A DNA stretch of 64,000 nt from Winogradskyella schleiferi (GCF_013394655.1 NZ_CP053351.1:372001-436000); one strand, 5' to 3'; shown: positions 1 to 8,269, counted from the first letter of the stretch. Notes: generated by a model from the letters alone, not told the origin. A program made the numbers and translations.

Positions 1-53
1 GCCGAATTGGTTTCAAAAATGGAAGACTGCTCTCGGTAGAGCACAATAAAAAA
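1..53. other. window edge, no gene seen
   Basis: This short stretch lies downstream of the leftmost leftward gene. It holds a minor CTCT/AGAG hairpin and no coding sequence that can be supported. Confidence 0.4.
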
Positions 54-452
54 CTAACTTAAATCTGGAGGTGGAGTAGGTATGGAATAAAAGCCTGAAT
101 TCGGTGCTTTTATTCTGTAATGTAAAGGATGTTGCAAAGTTCTAACGTGATAGAAATCTTCAACCTTATGATTTGCAATAGCATTAACCACAAAAACGTC
201 CAAACGCGTTCTATCGGTAGTTGGCATTGGTGTATCTGAGTTTGAAGCGGTGTTATTCTTTACCAATTGTTTGGTTAAGTGACACTTTCCGTTACACCCT
301 TTTTGCTCTTCTTTTTGAATACAAAGTGTTTTGGCGATAAAATCTTGGTTAATTAAAAAATCGGTTACAATAACGACATTGTTAATATTGTTCGCCAATA
401 AAACGAACGTTAAGAACAAGGCTGTTAATTTGTATGTAACCTTTAATATCAT
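54..452 (-). CDS. small secreted CxxxC-type protein, last gene of nos operon
   Basis: A 132-residue protein of unknown function. A hydrophobic N-terminal segment (about residues 8-32) looks like a signal peptide or membrane anchor. It is followed by a cysteine cluster with C44 and the motif GCNGKCHL (around residues 52-59), the sort of Cys/His pattern that could bind a metal. The C-terminus is proline rich (PTPPPDLS). It is the last gene of the leftward nos operon, 54 bp after the preceding lipoprotein gene. Position beside nosZ maturation genes suggests a link to copper or to outer-membrane metal uptake, but that is inference. Proteins of this general look are common beside TonB-receptor and copper genes in Flavobacteriaceae. 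Confidence 0.7.
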   Translation of the reverse strand: MILKVTYKLTALFLTFVLLANNINNVVIVTDFLINQDFIAKTLCIQKEEQKGCNGKCHLTKQLVKNNTASNSDTPMPTTDRTRLDVFVVNAIANHKVEDFYHVRTLQHPLHYRIKAPNSGFYSIPTPPPDLS

Positions 453-506
453 GCCGCTAAATTCGGACTATTATATCTTAAATAGAATGACTTTTGTCAC
501 GTTTAT

Positions 507-938
507 TTAAATTTTAAAATAATTAAAATAAGTCTCTATTAGGTTTTGCAAAGTTGTGACTTTTTTCTCTAATACTGAAGTACTTTTTATATCTTTTATT
601 TCGGAAATCTCTTCCAAAATAGGGACGAGTACTATATGTAGTTGGTCGTGTGCATCTCCTGTCATATCACAACTTTTAATAATATAGCTGGTTTGTTTAG
701 AGAGTGCTTTACCTAATGTTTTCCCATCATTAAGAACATTGTTTTTTAAAATGGAATCTATACGTTGCATGCCCATATGTGTTTCTTCATTGGCAACCCA
801 TTTTTCATTGTTGTTTAAGGTTAATCCTTGAAGTTTAATTTCTGATGTCATCGTCGTTTTTGTTTTGTCATTCTTACAGGAATAACAACTTAATAACACC
901 GAAACAATGATGATCGTTTTTAACACTAATCGATTCAT
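507..938 (-). CDS. nos-operon lipoprotein of unknown function
   Basis: A 143-residue protein with a signal peptide and a lipobox (LSCYSC, cysteine near residue 21), so probably a lipoprotein. The middle carries a conserved-looking motif CDMTGDAHDQLH (around residues 90-101) with one cysteine, two histidines and three acidic residues, a possible metal site. The rest is predicted helical. The start codon lies 2 bp after the nosY stop, so it is translated as part of the nos operon. The function is not known. A periplasmic copper-handling or electron-transfer accessory role is plausible from context only. Confidence 0.75.
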   Translation of the reverse strand: MNRLVLKTIIIVSVLLSCYSCKNDKTKTTMTSEIKLQGLTLNNNEKWVANEETHMGMQRIDSILKNNVLNDGKTLGKALSKQTSYIIKSCDMTGDAHDQLHIVLVPILEEISEIKDIKSTSVLEKKVTTLQNLIETYFNYFKI

Positions 939-940
939 AA

Positions 941-1723
941 TTAAAAATCTTTTTTCTTCGATTTAAATATAATTCTTAAAACTGGCATTACAACCCAAAT
1001 GGTTAACATCGCAAAAGAGACGATTAATCCAAAACTTGTTCCAAAAAATTGTTTAAAAACAGCACCTGTGTAACCCAATAAGGCGGAGATATCGAGCTTT
1101 AAAAGGATTAAGGTCCTGGATAAATCTATTGGATTTAGCATGGTGCCTACCAAAGATAATTTGTCTAATGGATAGTCTTCAAACATAATTAGTGTCATTA
1201 AAAACAAACCATCGTAAATCACTGCAAGAAATAACCAAAGTAAAATTGCATAACCAAATCCTTTAATTTTATTCTCGTTGGATAAGGCGATATTAAATGC
1301 TAGAGCCGTAAAGATCAACGTTAAAAAAGTCCCAGTAATCAGTAAAAGGGAAAAGTCCCATATGGCGCTACTTTCAAATAGGCCATAGAATACAAATGGA
1401 GTCCCTAAACCTAAAATTAAACTCATGGAAAGTGAAAGCGCCACTCCTAAGTACTGGCCTAAAAAGATGGACGAACGTTTTAAGGGTTGTGCCAACAACA
1501 ATTCTGTAAATTCCTTGGAATTATAATAATACATGACACCAAAAATAGTCCCAATTAAAGGCACTAAAACGATGATGACATTCATTAATGTTATGACCGC
1601 TTTTGAAAGGTCGTTGTTTAAAAATAATAACACAACACCTAATAATAAATAAAAGGCGAAATAGACGTAACTCCAACGACTACGCATTAAATCGTAAAAA
1701 CTATATTTTAATATCTTAAGCAT
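941..1723 (-). CDS. nosY: NosY-type ABC transporter permease
   Basis: Membrane subunit of the NosFY(D) ABC system needed to build the copper centres of nitrous oxide reductase; it is thought to move a sulphur species across the inner membrane. The protein has about six hydrophobic segments and begins MLKILKYSFYDLMRSRWSY, typical of ABC-2 permeases. I chose the ATG at 1723 rather than the upstream in-frame ATG at 1759 because it gives the usual NosY N-terminus and an 8-bp overlap with the end of nosF, typical of translational coupling. That makes 260 residues, close to family length. It is followed after 2 bp by a lipoprotein gene. Confidence 0.88.
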   Translation of the reverse strand: MLKILKYSFYDLMRSRWSYVYFAFYLLLGVVLLFLNNDLSKAVITLMNVIIVLVPLIGTIFGVMYYYNSKEFTELLLAQPLKRSSIFLGQYLGVALSLSMSLILGLGTPFVFYGLFESSAIWDFSLLLITGTFLTLIFTALAFNIALSNENKIKGFGYAILLWLFLAVIYDGLFLMTLIMFEDYPLDKLSLVGTMLNPIDLSRTLILLKLDISALLGYTGAVFKQFFGTSFGLIVSFAMLTIWVVMPVLRIIFKSKKKDF

Positions 1724-2423
1724 GATTATCGGATAATATAGACGCAATCGCATGTTCAAAATCAGGTTGATTGGTCTTGGTTTTTAATTTTGGAATAGTG
1801 CCTTTAAAATAAATTTTACCTTCAAGGATAAATACAATTTCATCTGAAATTTCCTCTACAAAACTCATAATGTGAGAGGTGATAAGGATGGTTTTGCCTT
1901 TAGCTTTTTCTGCTTGAATTAAATCTTTTAATCTAATCAGTGAAATTGGATCTAATCCTGAAGTTGGTTCGTCTAAAATAATAATAGGACTATCAAACAT
2001 AAAGGTCAGCACCAGGTTCACTTTTTGCTTGGTACCACCTGAAAGGTTACCCAATTTTTTATCTAAAAAAGGTTCTAATTTAAAAAGTTCTATTAACCGT
2101 TTATCCTCGTTGGTTGGCTTGCGCAAATCCTTGATCATTTTAATGAGTTCCTTAACCCTCAGATTGCTTGGAAAATTCGCAATTTGCGGTAGATAATCAA
2201 TTTTGTATCGGTAGTCGGAATTCTTTTTTATGTTCTCATTCATTACCGTGATGCTACCTTTATCAGGAATAACCATGCCCAAAACTGATTTAATTAAGGT
2301 CGTTTTGCCAGAACCATTCGGTCCAAGAACAGCGAAAATTCCTCCTTCTCCAATATGAAGGTCAACACCACTTAAGACTTCGTTCTTGCCAAATTTTTTA
2401 TGTAGGTTTTCAATCGTTACCAT
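1716..2423 (-). CDS. nosF: NosF ABC transporter ATPase
   Basis: ATP-binding subunit of the NosDFY complex that matures the CuZ site of NosZ. All motifs are present: Walker A GPNGSGKTT (around residues 34-42), signature LSGGTKQK (around 127-134) and Walker B IIILDEPTSGLDP (around 148-160), followed by a switch histidine (TSH). Length 235 residues, slightly shorter than many NosF proteins. The start codon overlaps the end of nosD by 7 bp and the stop overlaps the start of nosY by 8 bp, so the three genes are tightly coupled. Confidence 0.92.
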   Translation of the reverse strand: MVTIENLHKKFGKNEVLSGVDLHIGEGGIFAVLGPNGSGKTTLIKSVLGMVIPDKGSITVMNENIKKNSDYRYKIDYLPQIANFPSNLRVKELIKMIKDLRKPTNEDKRLIELFKLEPFLDKKLGNLSGGTKQKVNLVLTFMFDSPIIILDEPTSGLDPISLIRLKDLIQAEKAKGKTILITSHIMSFVEEISDEIVFILEGKIYFKGTIPKLKTKTNQPDFEHAIASILSDNHA

Positions 2424-3652
2424 GTTAGCTTTTTTATTAGTGGGTTGTTGTCCAATAAATCATCTGGTGTAAAAACAGGTGATACTTTTTCTGAAAAGTC
2501 AATAATATCAATAAACATACTACGCAATAAAATGATAGTTTCTGGTGTGCGGTTTACTATGTATGAAAATAGTTTTACTGGTCTATAGGGTACATCGCCA
2601 ATGCCATCTTTGTCGAGATCATAACCTGTGTAATTGCTCCAATAGTTTTTATCAAATTCATTGTCGTTAACTTTACTATTATAAGCGATATCAAAAGAGT
2701 TATATAAAAAGTTGTTTTCGGTAAACTTATTGGTATAGCATGCCCCTTTTACTTTAATGGCCCATCCATTATTGGAAAATGTATTGTGCTTATAATTAAT
2801 ACGGTTAGAGCCTTCAATATTAATACCAATAGTATTGTTTTCAAAGGTGTTGCCCACGATTTCGGCATCGTTTATTTCTTTCAATAATAAGCCGTAAGAA
2901 GCAGTTCCCCAATTTTCCTTAAAAATATTGTTGTACATCTCAATATGCTTAGAGAACATCACGGCAACGCCAGCTCCGTTGTTTTCAAAAGTATTGTCTT
3001 GATAAATATCGTTGTTCGAAAACATAAAATGCAATCCGTAGCGTATATTGAGTGCGCTCACATTATTTTTAATTACACAATCATCAGAAAATTCTAAATA
3101 AATCCCATCCCGTACATGTTGAACAAAGTTGTGTTCTATTCGTATATTTTTGCTGTACCAAAGTTGAATCCCATTACCAGAATTATATTCTTCCACAGCA
3201 TCACCAATGATTTTATTGTGATATATTTTTCCGTCTCTTGATTTTTCAATGTAAATACCAAAGAACAGTTTCTCTAAAACTAGATTCTGAATGACAAAAT
3301 TTTTGGAATTACGAACTCTTAAAGCAGCATAATCTTCCGTATAGCTTGTGCCAACATTAATAATGAACAAGCCGTCAACCGTTACATTATCTGAAGTGAC
3401 TGTAATTATTTCACCTTTTAATTCGCCATCGATTACAGGATATTTTTCACCTATAATTGTTAAAGGCTTGTCAACTACAACATTGTGTTCCTTGTAAGTG
3501 CCTTGTTTTACGAGAATCGTATCAAAATCTTTGGCTTGTGCAATACCTTCCTTCAAAGTTGAAATAGTACAGGTATTACAAATCTCGATAGTTTGAGCAA
3601 TAGTTGAGTGAGCCATTAAAATGACTGTAAGAAAAACTAAAAAATGTTTCAT
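2417..3652 (-). CDS. nosD: NosD periplasmic copper-site maturation protein
   Basis: A 411-residue secreted protein with a signal peptide (MKHFLVFLTVILMAHSTIAQ) followed by a right-handed parallel beta-helix made of many N-rich turns such as NTFENN, NNIFKEN and HNTF. This is the CASH/PbH1 architecture of NosD, which works with NosF and NosY in supplying sulphur for the CuZ cluster of nitrous oxide reductase. The ending DKDGIGDVPYRP is characteristic of NosD. It starts 4 bp after nosL and overlaps nosF by 7 bp. Confidence 0.92.
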   Translation of the reverse strand: MKHFLVFLTVILMAHSTIAQTIEICNTCTISTLKEGIAQAKDFDTILVKQGTYKEHNVVVDKPLTIIGEKYPVIDGELKGEIITVTSDNVTVDGLFIINVGTSYTEDYAALRVRNSKNFVIQNLVLEKLFFGIYIEKSRDGKIYHNKIIGDAVEEYNSGNGIQLWYSKNIRIEHNFVQHVRDGIYLEFSDDCVIKNNVSALNIRYGLHFMFSNNDIYQDNTFENNGAGVAVMFSKHIEMYNNIFKENWGTASYGLLLKEINDAEIVGNTFENNTIGINIEGSNRINYKHNTFSNNGWAIKVKGACYTNKFTENNFLYNSFDIAYNSKVNDNEFDKNYWSNYTGYDLDKDGIGDVPYRPVKLFSYIVNRTPETIILLRSMFIDIIDFSEKVSPVFTPDDLLDNNPLIKKLTW

Positions 3653-3656
3653 GAAA

Positions 3657-4094
3657 CTAGTTATTTAATTTCGTTACAAGTTCTTCCCAGGTGTATAATT
3701 CACCACCTTTCTCAGCTTTAAATTTTTCGGCGTCTACTTTACTTTCAAAGGCAGAAAGAAAAGCTCCCATAGGACTTGGGATATTCTCGCTGATTAAAAA
3801 TGTGGCTTCAGTGGCATCGATCAACACTTCTGGTTCTGTGTAGTTATTTGATAGATATAATTCAATTTCAGAAGTATTAAAATCCTTCATGTAATTAATC
3901 ATACATTCCGTAGCATCAAACTTATAAACCTTACCTTTTTTAGTAACGATCTCTGCGGCATGGACTTTATCTACTATTGTCATTTTACAGAAGGCACAGC
4001 CATCGCTACCATAATTAATGGGTTGCGGAGAGACATTACAACTTAGAAATAGCAAGAGTATCGCAAAAGCTGAATAGTGTTTTAGTGTTTTCAT
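3657..4094 (-). CDS. nosL: NosL copper-binding lipoprotein
   Basis: A 145-residue lipoprotein with lipobox LLFLSC (cysteine near residue 19). The NosL signature is clear: GCAFCKMTI followed by a short stretch and AAEIVTKKGKVYKFDATECM, with the Cys and Met residues that bind Cu(I). NosL delivers copper to apo-NosZ. It lies between an integral membrane protein gene (26 bp upstream) and nosD (4 bp downstream) in the same operon. Confidence 0.92.
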   Translation of the reverse strand: MKTLKHYSAFAILLLFLSCNVSPQPINYGSDGCAFCKMTIVDKVHAAEIVTKKGKVYKFDATECMINYMKDFNTSEIELYLSNNYTEPEVLIDATEATFLISENIPSPMGAFLSAFESKVDAEKFKAEKGGELYTWEELVTKLNN

Positions 4095-4120
4095 TTTTTA
4101 GTGTTTTAGTATTTTTGGAG

Positions 4121-4711
4121 TTAGGCCGTAGATTTATTTTTCTTACCTACAATATACGCTACAAAACCTGCAGCAATTCCTAATCCTAAAAATAAAGCGC
4201 CAAATTGTGGATAAGAATGCGCCTTAAAATTCAGGATATCTTTAGAACCAAAAAGTGGCGGTTGAAAGCCCATTTGTGTCCCATCTGGATTAGTAAATTT
4301 CATAATGGCTTTTGGGTCTAAGTTATGACCATAATCGTGCTCCCAAAGATAAAAATCGTACATACCTGCAAGACTTAGAACCACCATTAAAATAAACCAG
4401 CCTAAAAACCATTTGTAGTTGCCTTTCCATGCAATTAACAAGCCCAATACCGTTGTAATAAGAATACCTGCTGGAAAAATCTTAAACTCAGGAATAGCAT
4501 CTGGAATGTATTGCATCCCAACATAATGATTCATTAAATTAATGTTTTTAATGTCATGTGGATGCACATCAGAAAAATCATTGATATGAATATTCATTGC
4601 TAAAGGCGTAGGATATTGAGGAGCTTCTAAAGTAATTCTCCAAAGTGGAAAAAGAAACAATCCTAAAGGTAGCAATGCTGCTATAATCATAATTATATTC
4701 TGCTTTTTCAT
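4121..4711 (-). CDS. nos-operon integral membrane protein
   Basis: About 196 residues when started at the ATG at 4711 (MKKQNIIMIIAALLPLGLFL); the longer frame back to 4777 would run through the terminator-like hairpin and gives an unlikely N-terminus. There are roughly four hydrophobic segments: one N-terminal, two in the middle (ILITTVLGLLIAW and WFILMVVLSLAGMYDFYLW) and one C-terminal (ALFLGLGIAAGFVAYIVG). The first periplasmic loop is rich in His, Asp and Met. It is an uncharacterised member of flavobacterial nos operons; a role in copper handling or in anchoring the maturation machinery is inferred from position only. Confidence 0.8.
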   Translation of the reverse strand: MKKQNIIMIIAALLPLGLFLFPLWRITLEAPQYPTPLAMNIHINDFSDVHPHDIKNINLMNHYVGMQYIPDAIPEFKIFPAGILITTVLGLLIAWKGNYKWFLGWFILMVVLSLAGMYDFYLWEHDYGHNLDPKAIMKFTNPDGTQMGFQPPLFGSKDILNFKAHSYPQFGALFLGLGIAAGFVAYIVGKKNKSTA

Positions 4712-4756
4712 AATACTTAGACTTGCTGTTTGACTAATTTTAGTGTTTAAAAAAGA

Positions 4757-4787
4757 AAGGCGAGAGCGAAAAATCAACTCTCGCCTT
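4757..4787 (-). terminator. intra-operon terminator-like hairpin after nosZ
   Basis: A perfect 10-bp stem (AAGGCGAGAG pairing with CTCTCGCCTT, 11-nt loop) lies 52 bp after the nosZ stop. In the leftward reading direction it is followed by TCTTTTTT, the form of an intrinsic terminator. It sits inside the operon, so it may be a partial terminator or mRNA stabiliser that makes cytochrome, fasciclin and NosZ more abundant than the maturation proteins. Confidence 0.75.
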
Positions 4788-4838
4788 AGTTAGAGAAATA
4801 AACACTAAAACAAAATCTCTCTAATTTTTACAGATATA

Positions 4839-6809
4839 TTATTCTATATCTTCTCCCATTGACCATTTTAGTGGAGTGTTAGAATTTGCAGGAGATACTC
4901 TTATATAGCCTTGCATTTCTTGGTGCAGTGCAGAACAGAAATCAGTACAATAGAACGGCCATACACCAACTTTTGTAGGTTCCCAAACCGAAGTTTTAGT
5001 TTGTCCTGGCATTATGAGCAATTCGGATGTATTCTGACCGAGTACTGCAAAACCATGAGGGACATCAAAATCTTGTTCTAGATTAGTGACGTGGAAATAT
5101 ACTTTGTCTCCCAATTTCACACCCTCAATATTATCTGGTGTAAAGTGACTTCTAATAGTTGTCATGTAAATATGAACTTCATTCCCCTTTCTCACCACCT
5201 TAGCATCCGCATCAGAAAAAGCAGCATAAGGGTGTTTGTTGTCTTCTAAGTTGTAGATTTTCTGGGAACGTTCCTTAACTAGATCGGCTTCCATCGCAGC
5301 TGCATAATGAGGTTCTCCATGCGTTGGGAAATCTAAAAGTAATTCCATTTTATCTCCAGAAATATCATAAAGTTGAGCAGAGTGCTCCATTTCTGGACCA
5401 GTTGGTAAGTATCTGTCCTTTGTGATTTTATTCATTGCGAACATGTATTTACCTTGTGGTTTTCTTGAATTTCCTCCAGGAATAGTTAAGTGACCAACTG
5501 AGTAATATGTAGGTTTTCTGTCGATAACTTCCCAAGTTCCTAATTTCCATTTTACAACTTCTGAAGAAATAAAGAAAGTAGTATAAGCATTTCCTTCAGC
5601 ATCAAATTCTGTATGTAAAGGGCCTAATCCTGGTTGCTCAACAGAACCTGCTAATACATCCTCGAATTTTAAAATTGGAATACCATAAGCTTCACCATCA
5701 AATTTTTTGCCTTCAATAGCAGCTAACATTTTTGTAAATGAATGTACGGTTAAGTTAGCAGATAATTTACCGTTACCAACAATATACTCACCAGAAGGAT
5801 CAACATCACAACCATGAGGGGATTTTGGAGTTGGTAAGAAATAAACTGCTCCAGGAACTTCAGAAGGATTAACCACACGTACTTCTTTTTTCATTGTAGA
5901 AGTTGCGGTATGTGTATGTTCATCATATACGTTATGTGCATAATCAGCTGGCATCATTGTACCACCACCATTATTTACGTACTCTTCAATTTTTTTCCAG
6001 TTGACTGCTGCAATAAAATCTTTGTCGTTTTGAGAAGCGTTAACCTCTAATAAGGTGCTTGCTTCTTCCGTGTTGTAAGTAGTGAAGAAGAACCAACCAT
6101 GAGATTTTCCACGTCCAGGATGTGATAAGTCATAGTTAAAACCAGGCATTAAAACTTGGAATTTAATATCCATATTACCTGTTTCTGGAGCTACACTTAT
6201 AAATGATAAAGCACCTTGAAAATTACCTTTGTAATCTTTAATTGCCATATCACGTTGTGGTATTGGCACTGAAAAACGAGTTCCTGCAACAACATACTCA
6301 GTATTCTCAGTTACAAATGAAGAACTGTGGTTACCTGCACTGTTTGGCACCTCAATAATTTCAGTGGTTTCAAATGTTTTTAAATCGATTTTTGCAATTC
6401 TAGGTGTATTGTTTTCATTTATAAAAATAAAACGACCATCAATTTCACCATTAGTCTGTGAAATATCCGGATGGTGAGAATCTCCCCAAGGAATAAATCC
6501 ATGAGAGGTGTTTAACATTGGTTTTGTTTCTTCAGAATACCCATAACCAGATGTTGGAAACTGTGAGAATACAGGGATTTCCTTAAACATTCTACCAGAT
6601 GGTAAGCCGTAAACCGTTAAGTTTCCACTATAACCACCAGAGATAAAAGCATAGTGAGAGTCGTGCTCACCAGGAGCGACGTACACTTTTTCAGCTATAT
6701 TACTTGATAAGGCACCAGATTTTCCATTGGACTTACCAGAATTATTACAACTCGTAAATGCGGCAAAAACCGCTACTATTGCAAGTGTTGATTTTAATAT
6801 GTTTTTCAT
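4839..6809 (-). CDS. nosZ: clade II nitrous oxide reductase NosZ
   Basis: Periplasmic reductase converting N2O to N2, the last step of denitrification. The 656-residue protein begins with a Sec-type lipoprotein signal (AAFTSCNNSGK) rather than a Tat signal, which places it in clade II. The CuZ propeller ligands are visible in DSHHPDIS, SPHGCDVDP, GPLHTEF, MEHSAQ and GEPHYAA. The C-terminal CuA cupredoxin domain holds CTDFCSALHQEM with C621, C625, H629 and M632, plus an upstream His in DVPHGFAVL. All copper ligands appear intact, so the enzyme should be functional. It is preceded by the cytochrome and fasciclin genes and followed by a hairpin and the nos maturation genes. Confidence 0.97.
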   Translation of the reverse strand: MKNILKSTLAIVAVFAAFTSCNNSGKSNGKSGALSSNIAEKVYVAPGEHDSHYAFISGGYSGNLTVYGLPSGRMFKEIPVFSQFPTSGYGYSEETKPMLNTSHGFIPWGDSHHPDISQTNGEIDGRFIFINENNTPRIAKIDLKTFETTEIIEVPNSAGNHSSSFVTENTEYVVAGTRFSVPIPQRDMAIKDYKGNFQGALSFISVAPETGNMDIKFQVLMPGFNYDLSHPGRGKSHGWFFFTTYNTEEASTLLEVNASQNDKDFIAAVNWKKIEEYVNNGGGTMMPADYAHNVYDEHTHTATSTMKKEVRVVNPSEVPGAVYFLPTPKSPHGCDVDPSGEYIVGNGKLSANLTVHSFTKMLAAIEGKKFDGEAYGIPILKFEDVLAGSVEQPGLGPLHTEFDAEGNAYTTFFISSEVVKWKLGTWEVIDRKPTYYSVGHLTIPGGNSRKPQGKYMFAMNKITKDRYLPTGPEMEHSAQLYDISGDKMELLLDFPTHGEPHYAAAMEADLVKERSQKIYNLEDNKHPYAAFSDADAKVVRKGNEVHIYMTTIRSHFTPDNIEGVKLGDKVYFHVTNLEQDFDVPHGFAVLGQNTSELLIMPGQTKTSVWEPTKVGVWPFYCTDFCSALHQEMQGYIRVSPANSNTPLKWSMGEDIE

Positions 6810-6838
6810 TGTTATATATATTTAAATAGTGTTTATAG

Positions 6839-7408
6839 TTATTCTGTAGGTGGTAATAAAACTTTATCGATTACGTGAACGATTCCATTACCTGCGTTAA
6901 TACTAGCAAGAATTTTTGCCCCTCCAATCATAGGTTCGCCATCAACAACTTCTACTTTTACATATCCGTTGTTGGCCTGACCTAGTTTTTTAAATTTCTT
7001 TAAAAAATCTTGGGAATAGTTCCCAGGAGTCACATGATACTTTAAGATATTAGCTAAAGCATCTTTGTTTTCAGGTTTCAATAAATTTTCTACTGTCCCT
7101 TCTGGCAATGCGGCAAAAGCCTCATTTGTTGGTGCGAAAACCATTAATGGTCCTGCATTTACCAATGCATTTTCTAATTGAGCAGCTTGTACTGCAGCAA
7201 CCAAAGTAGTGTGATCTATAGATCCAATAGCAATACTTAATACAGTTGTACTTTCATCACCTTCAATAAAAGCTTGACCAGTCCGTTCTGTTGATTCTGT
7301 TTCTGTTTTTACGTCAGTGGTTGTTGTAGCGTTTTTGTTCTCATCTTTACATGAGCAGAAAAAAACTGCGATTGCAAAAAATAAGAACAGGTTTTTGATT
7401 AGTTTCAT
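6839..7408 (-). CDS. fasciclin (FAS1) domain lipoprotein in nos operon
   Basis: A 189-residue lipoprotein (lipobox FFCSC near residue 20) with a low-complexity Thr/Glu linker and one FAS1 domain (about residues 55-187). Typical FAS1 motifs are present: TLVAAVQAAQL, LMVFAPTNEAFAALP, LANILKYHV and NAGNGIVHVIDKVLLPP. FAS1 domains mediate protein-protein or surface interactions; the role within N2O respiration is not established. It follows the cytochrome gene by 6 bp and precedes nosZ by 29 bp, so it is co-transcribed with both. Confidence 0.88.
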   Translation of the reverse strand: MKLIKNLFLFFAIAVFFCSCKDENKNATTTTDVKTETESTERTGQAFIEGDESTTVLSIAIGSIDHTTLVAAVQAAQLENALVNAGPLMVFAPTNEAFAALPEGTVENLLKPENKDALANILKYHVTPGNYSQDFLKKFKKLGQANNGYVKVEVVDGEPMIGGAKILASINAGNGIVHVIDKVLLPPTE

Positions 7409-7414
7409 AGGAAA

Positions 7415-7900
7415 TTATTTTAAGGTTCTAAAATATTCTAATACTGCTCTGGCATCTTCTTCTGAAAGCCCTTGATTTGCCATAGGTGCACCATTAAATT
7501 CCATTAATAAATCTTTTGCTAATGGATCTTCTTTGACCATAACTTCTGGATTTAATATCATATTCATAACCCATTCCGGTGTTCTTCTTTCTAAAATACC
7601 TGTTGGCGCAGGACCAATAAATTTCTTGTCCGCTTTGTGGCATGCTGTACACATTTTGTTGTAAATCTCAAGCCCATTAGCAGCCATATCCTGGTCAATA
7701 TTTGCAGGTAAGGTTAAAGAGGTAACTGGACCGACTCCTTTGTTAGAAAGTGCTACGCGTTGCGAAGCTGGTATTTTCTTTTCTGTTTTGACAGGTTCTT
7801 TTTTACCGTAAGGAGAGTCCTCATTCTTTTTGTCATTTCCACCACAACTAACTAAAGTTGCAATAGCGATAATAGATAATAGTTTTAGTGATTTTCTCAT
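7415..7900 (-). CDS. c-type cytochrome lipoprotein, first gene of nos operon
   Basis: A 161-residue lipoprotein (signal ending LVSCGGND) with a single class I cytochrome c domain in the C-terminal half. The haem motif CTACHK lies around residue 84-89, and the likely axial methionine is in APMANQGLS near residue 137. It is the promoter-proximal gene of the nos operon and is the most likely electron donor to the CuA site of NosZ. The pairing of donor and reductase genes supports that assignment. Confidence 0.9.
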   Translation of the reverse strand: MRKSLKLLSIIAIATLVSCGGNDKKNEDSPYGKKEPVKTEKKIPASQRVALSNKGVGPVTSLTLPANIDQDMAANGLEIYNKMCTACHKADKKFIGPAPTGILERRTPEWVMNMILNPEVMVKEDPLAKDLLMEFNGAPMANQGLSEEDARAVLEYFRTLK

Positions 7901-7950
7901 ATTTTTAGATTTGATTTTAACGTATGAAATAATGTTTCTTTAATTTTCAA

Positions 7951-7958
7951 CAAATTTA
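7951..7958 (-). promoter_or_regulatory. candidate -7 element of nos promoter
   Basis: On the minus strand this reads TAAATTTG, a match to the Bacteroidota -7 consensus TAnnTTTG. No TTTG -33 element is found at the usual 19-bp distance; a palindrome occupies that place instead, which suggests dependence on an activator. The implied transcription start is near 7945, about 45 nt before the cytochrome start codon. Confidence 0.55.
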
Positions 7959-7976
7959 TAGACGAGAACATGAAAA

Positions 7977-7998
7977 AAATATGATAAATATCATATTT
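7977..7998. promoter_or_regulatory. palindrome I upstream of nos operon (FNR/DNR-like)
   Basis: An inverted repeat with 10-nt arms and a 2-nt spacer; the core is ATGATAAATATCAT. The core differs from the Crp/Fnr-family site TTGAT-N4-ATCAA only in the outermost base of each arm. Its centre is about 41.5 bp upstream of the start predicted from the -7 element, the classical class II activator position. Control by an O2- or NO-sensing Crp/Fnr regulator is inferred. Confidence 0.6.
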
Positions 7999-8015
7999 AG
8001 GATAAATTTATCCTA
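7998..8015. promoter_or_regulatory. palindrome II upstream of nos operon
   Basis: A perfect 18-bp palindrome, TAGGATAAATTTATCCTA, immediately next to palindrome I, centre to centre 19 bp (about two helical turns). It lies near -60 of the predicted nos promoter. The sequence differs enough from palindrome I that a second regulator is possible. The identity of that regulator cannot be told from the window. Confidence 0.55.
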
Positions 8016-8269
8016 TTTAAGGAGATAATGGTTTTTGTCTAGAATTTTTACTGGAAAGATTGTTAGTATTAAAACAAATTGAAGCTTATAGCATTGCGGG
8101 TTTTGCGTAAATAGCGTTGTAAAAAATTTATCAATACCAATAGACCAAGAAGCCCTCTAAAAAAATTAAAGAAAAAATTGAAATAAAAATTTAAAAGGTA
8201 GATACAATAAACAATGTTTTAGGTCTTGCCAATGCTGAATACCTATAACGATATAATTATGAGCCTTTG
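8016..8269. other. non-coding stretch upstream of nos operon
   Basis: Beyond the two palindromes, no supported gene is present between the nos promoter and the barrel protein gene at 8270. The sequence is A/T rich with only short open stretches. Confidence 0.5.

Noticed and set aside
8028..8112. Short plus-strand open stretch ending LLERLLVLKQIEAYSIAGFA
   Set aside because: It looks a little like a gene remnant, but it has no start codon in frame, is under 30 codons and matches no family I recognise.
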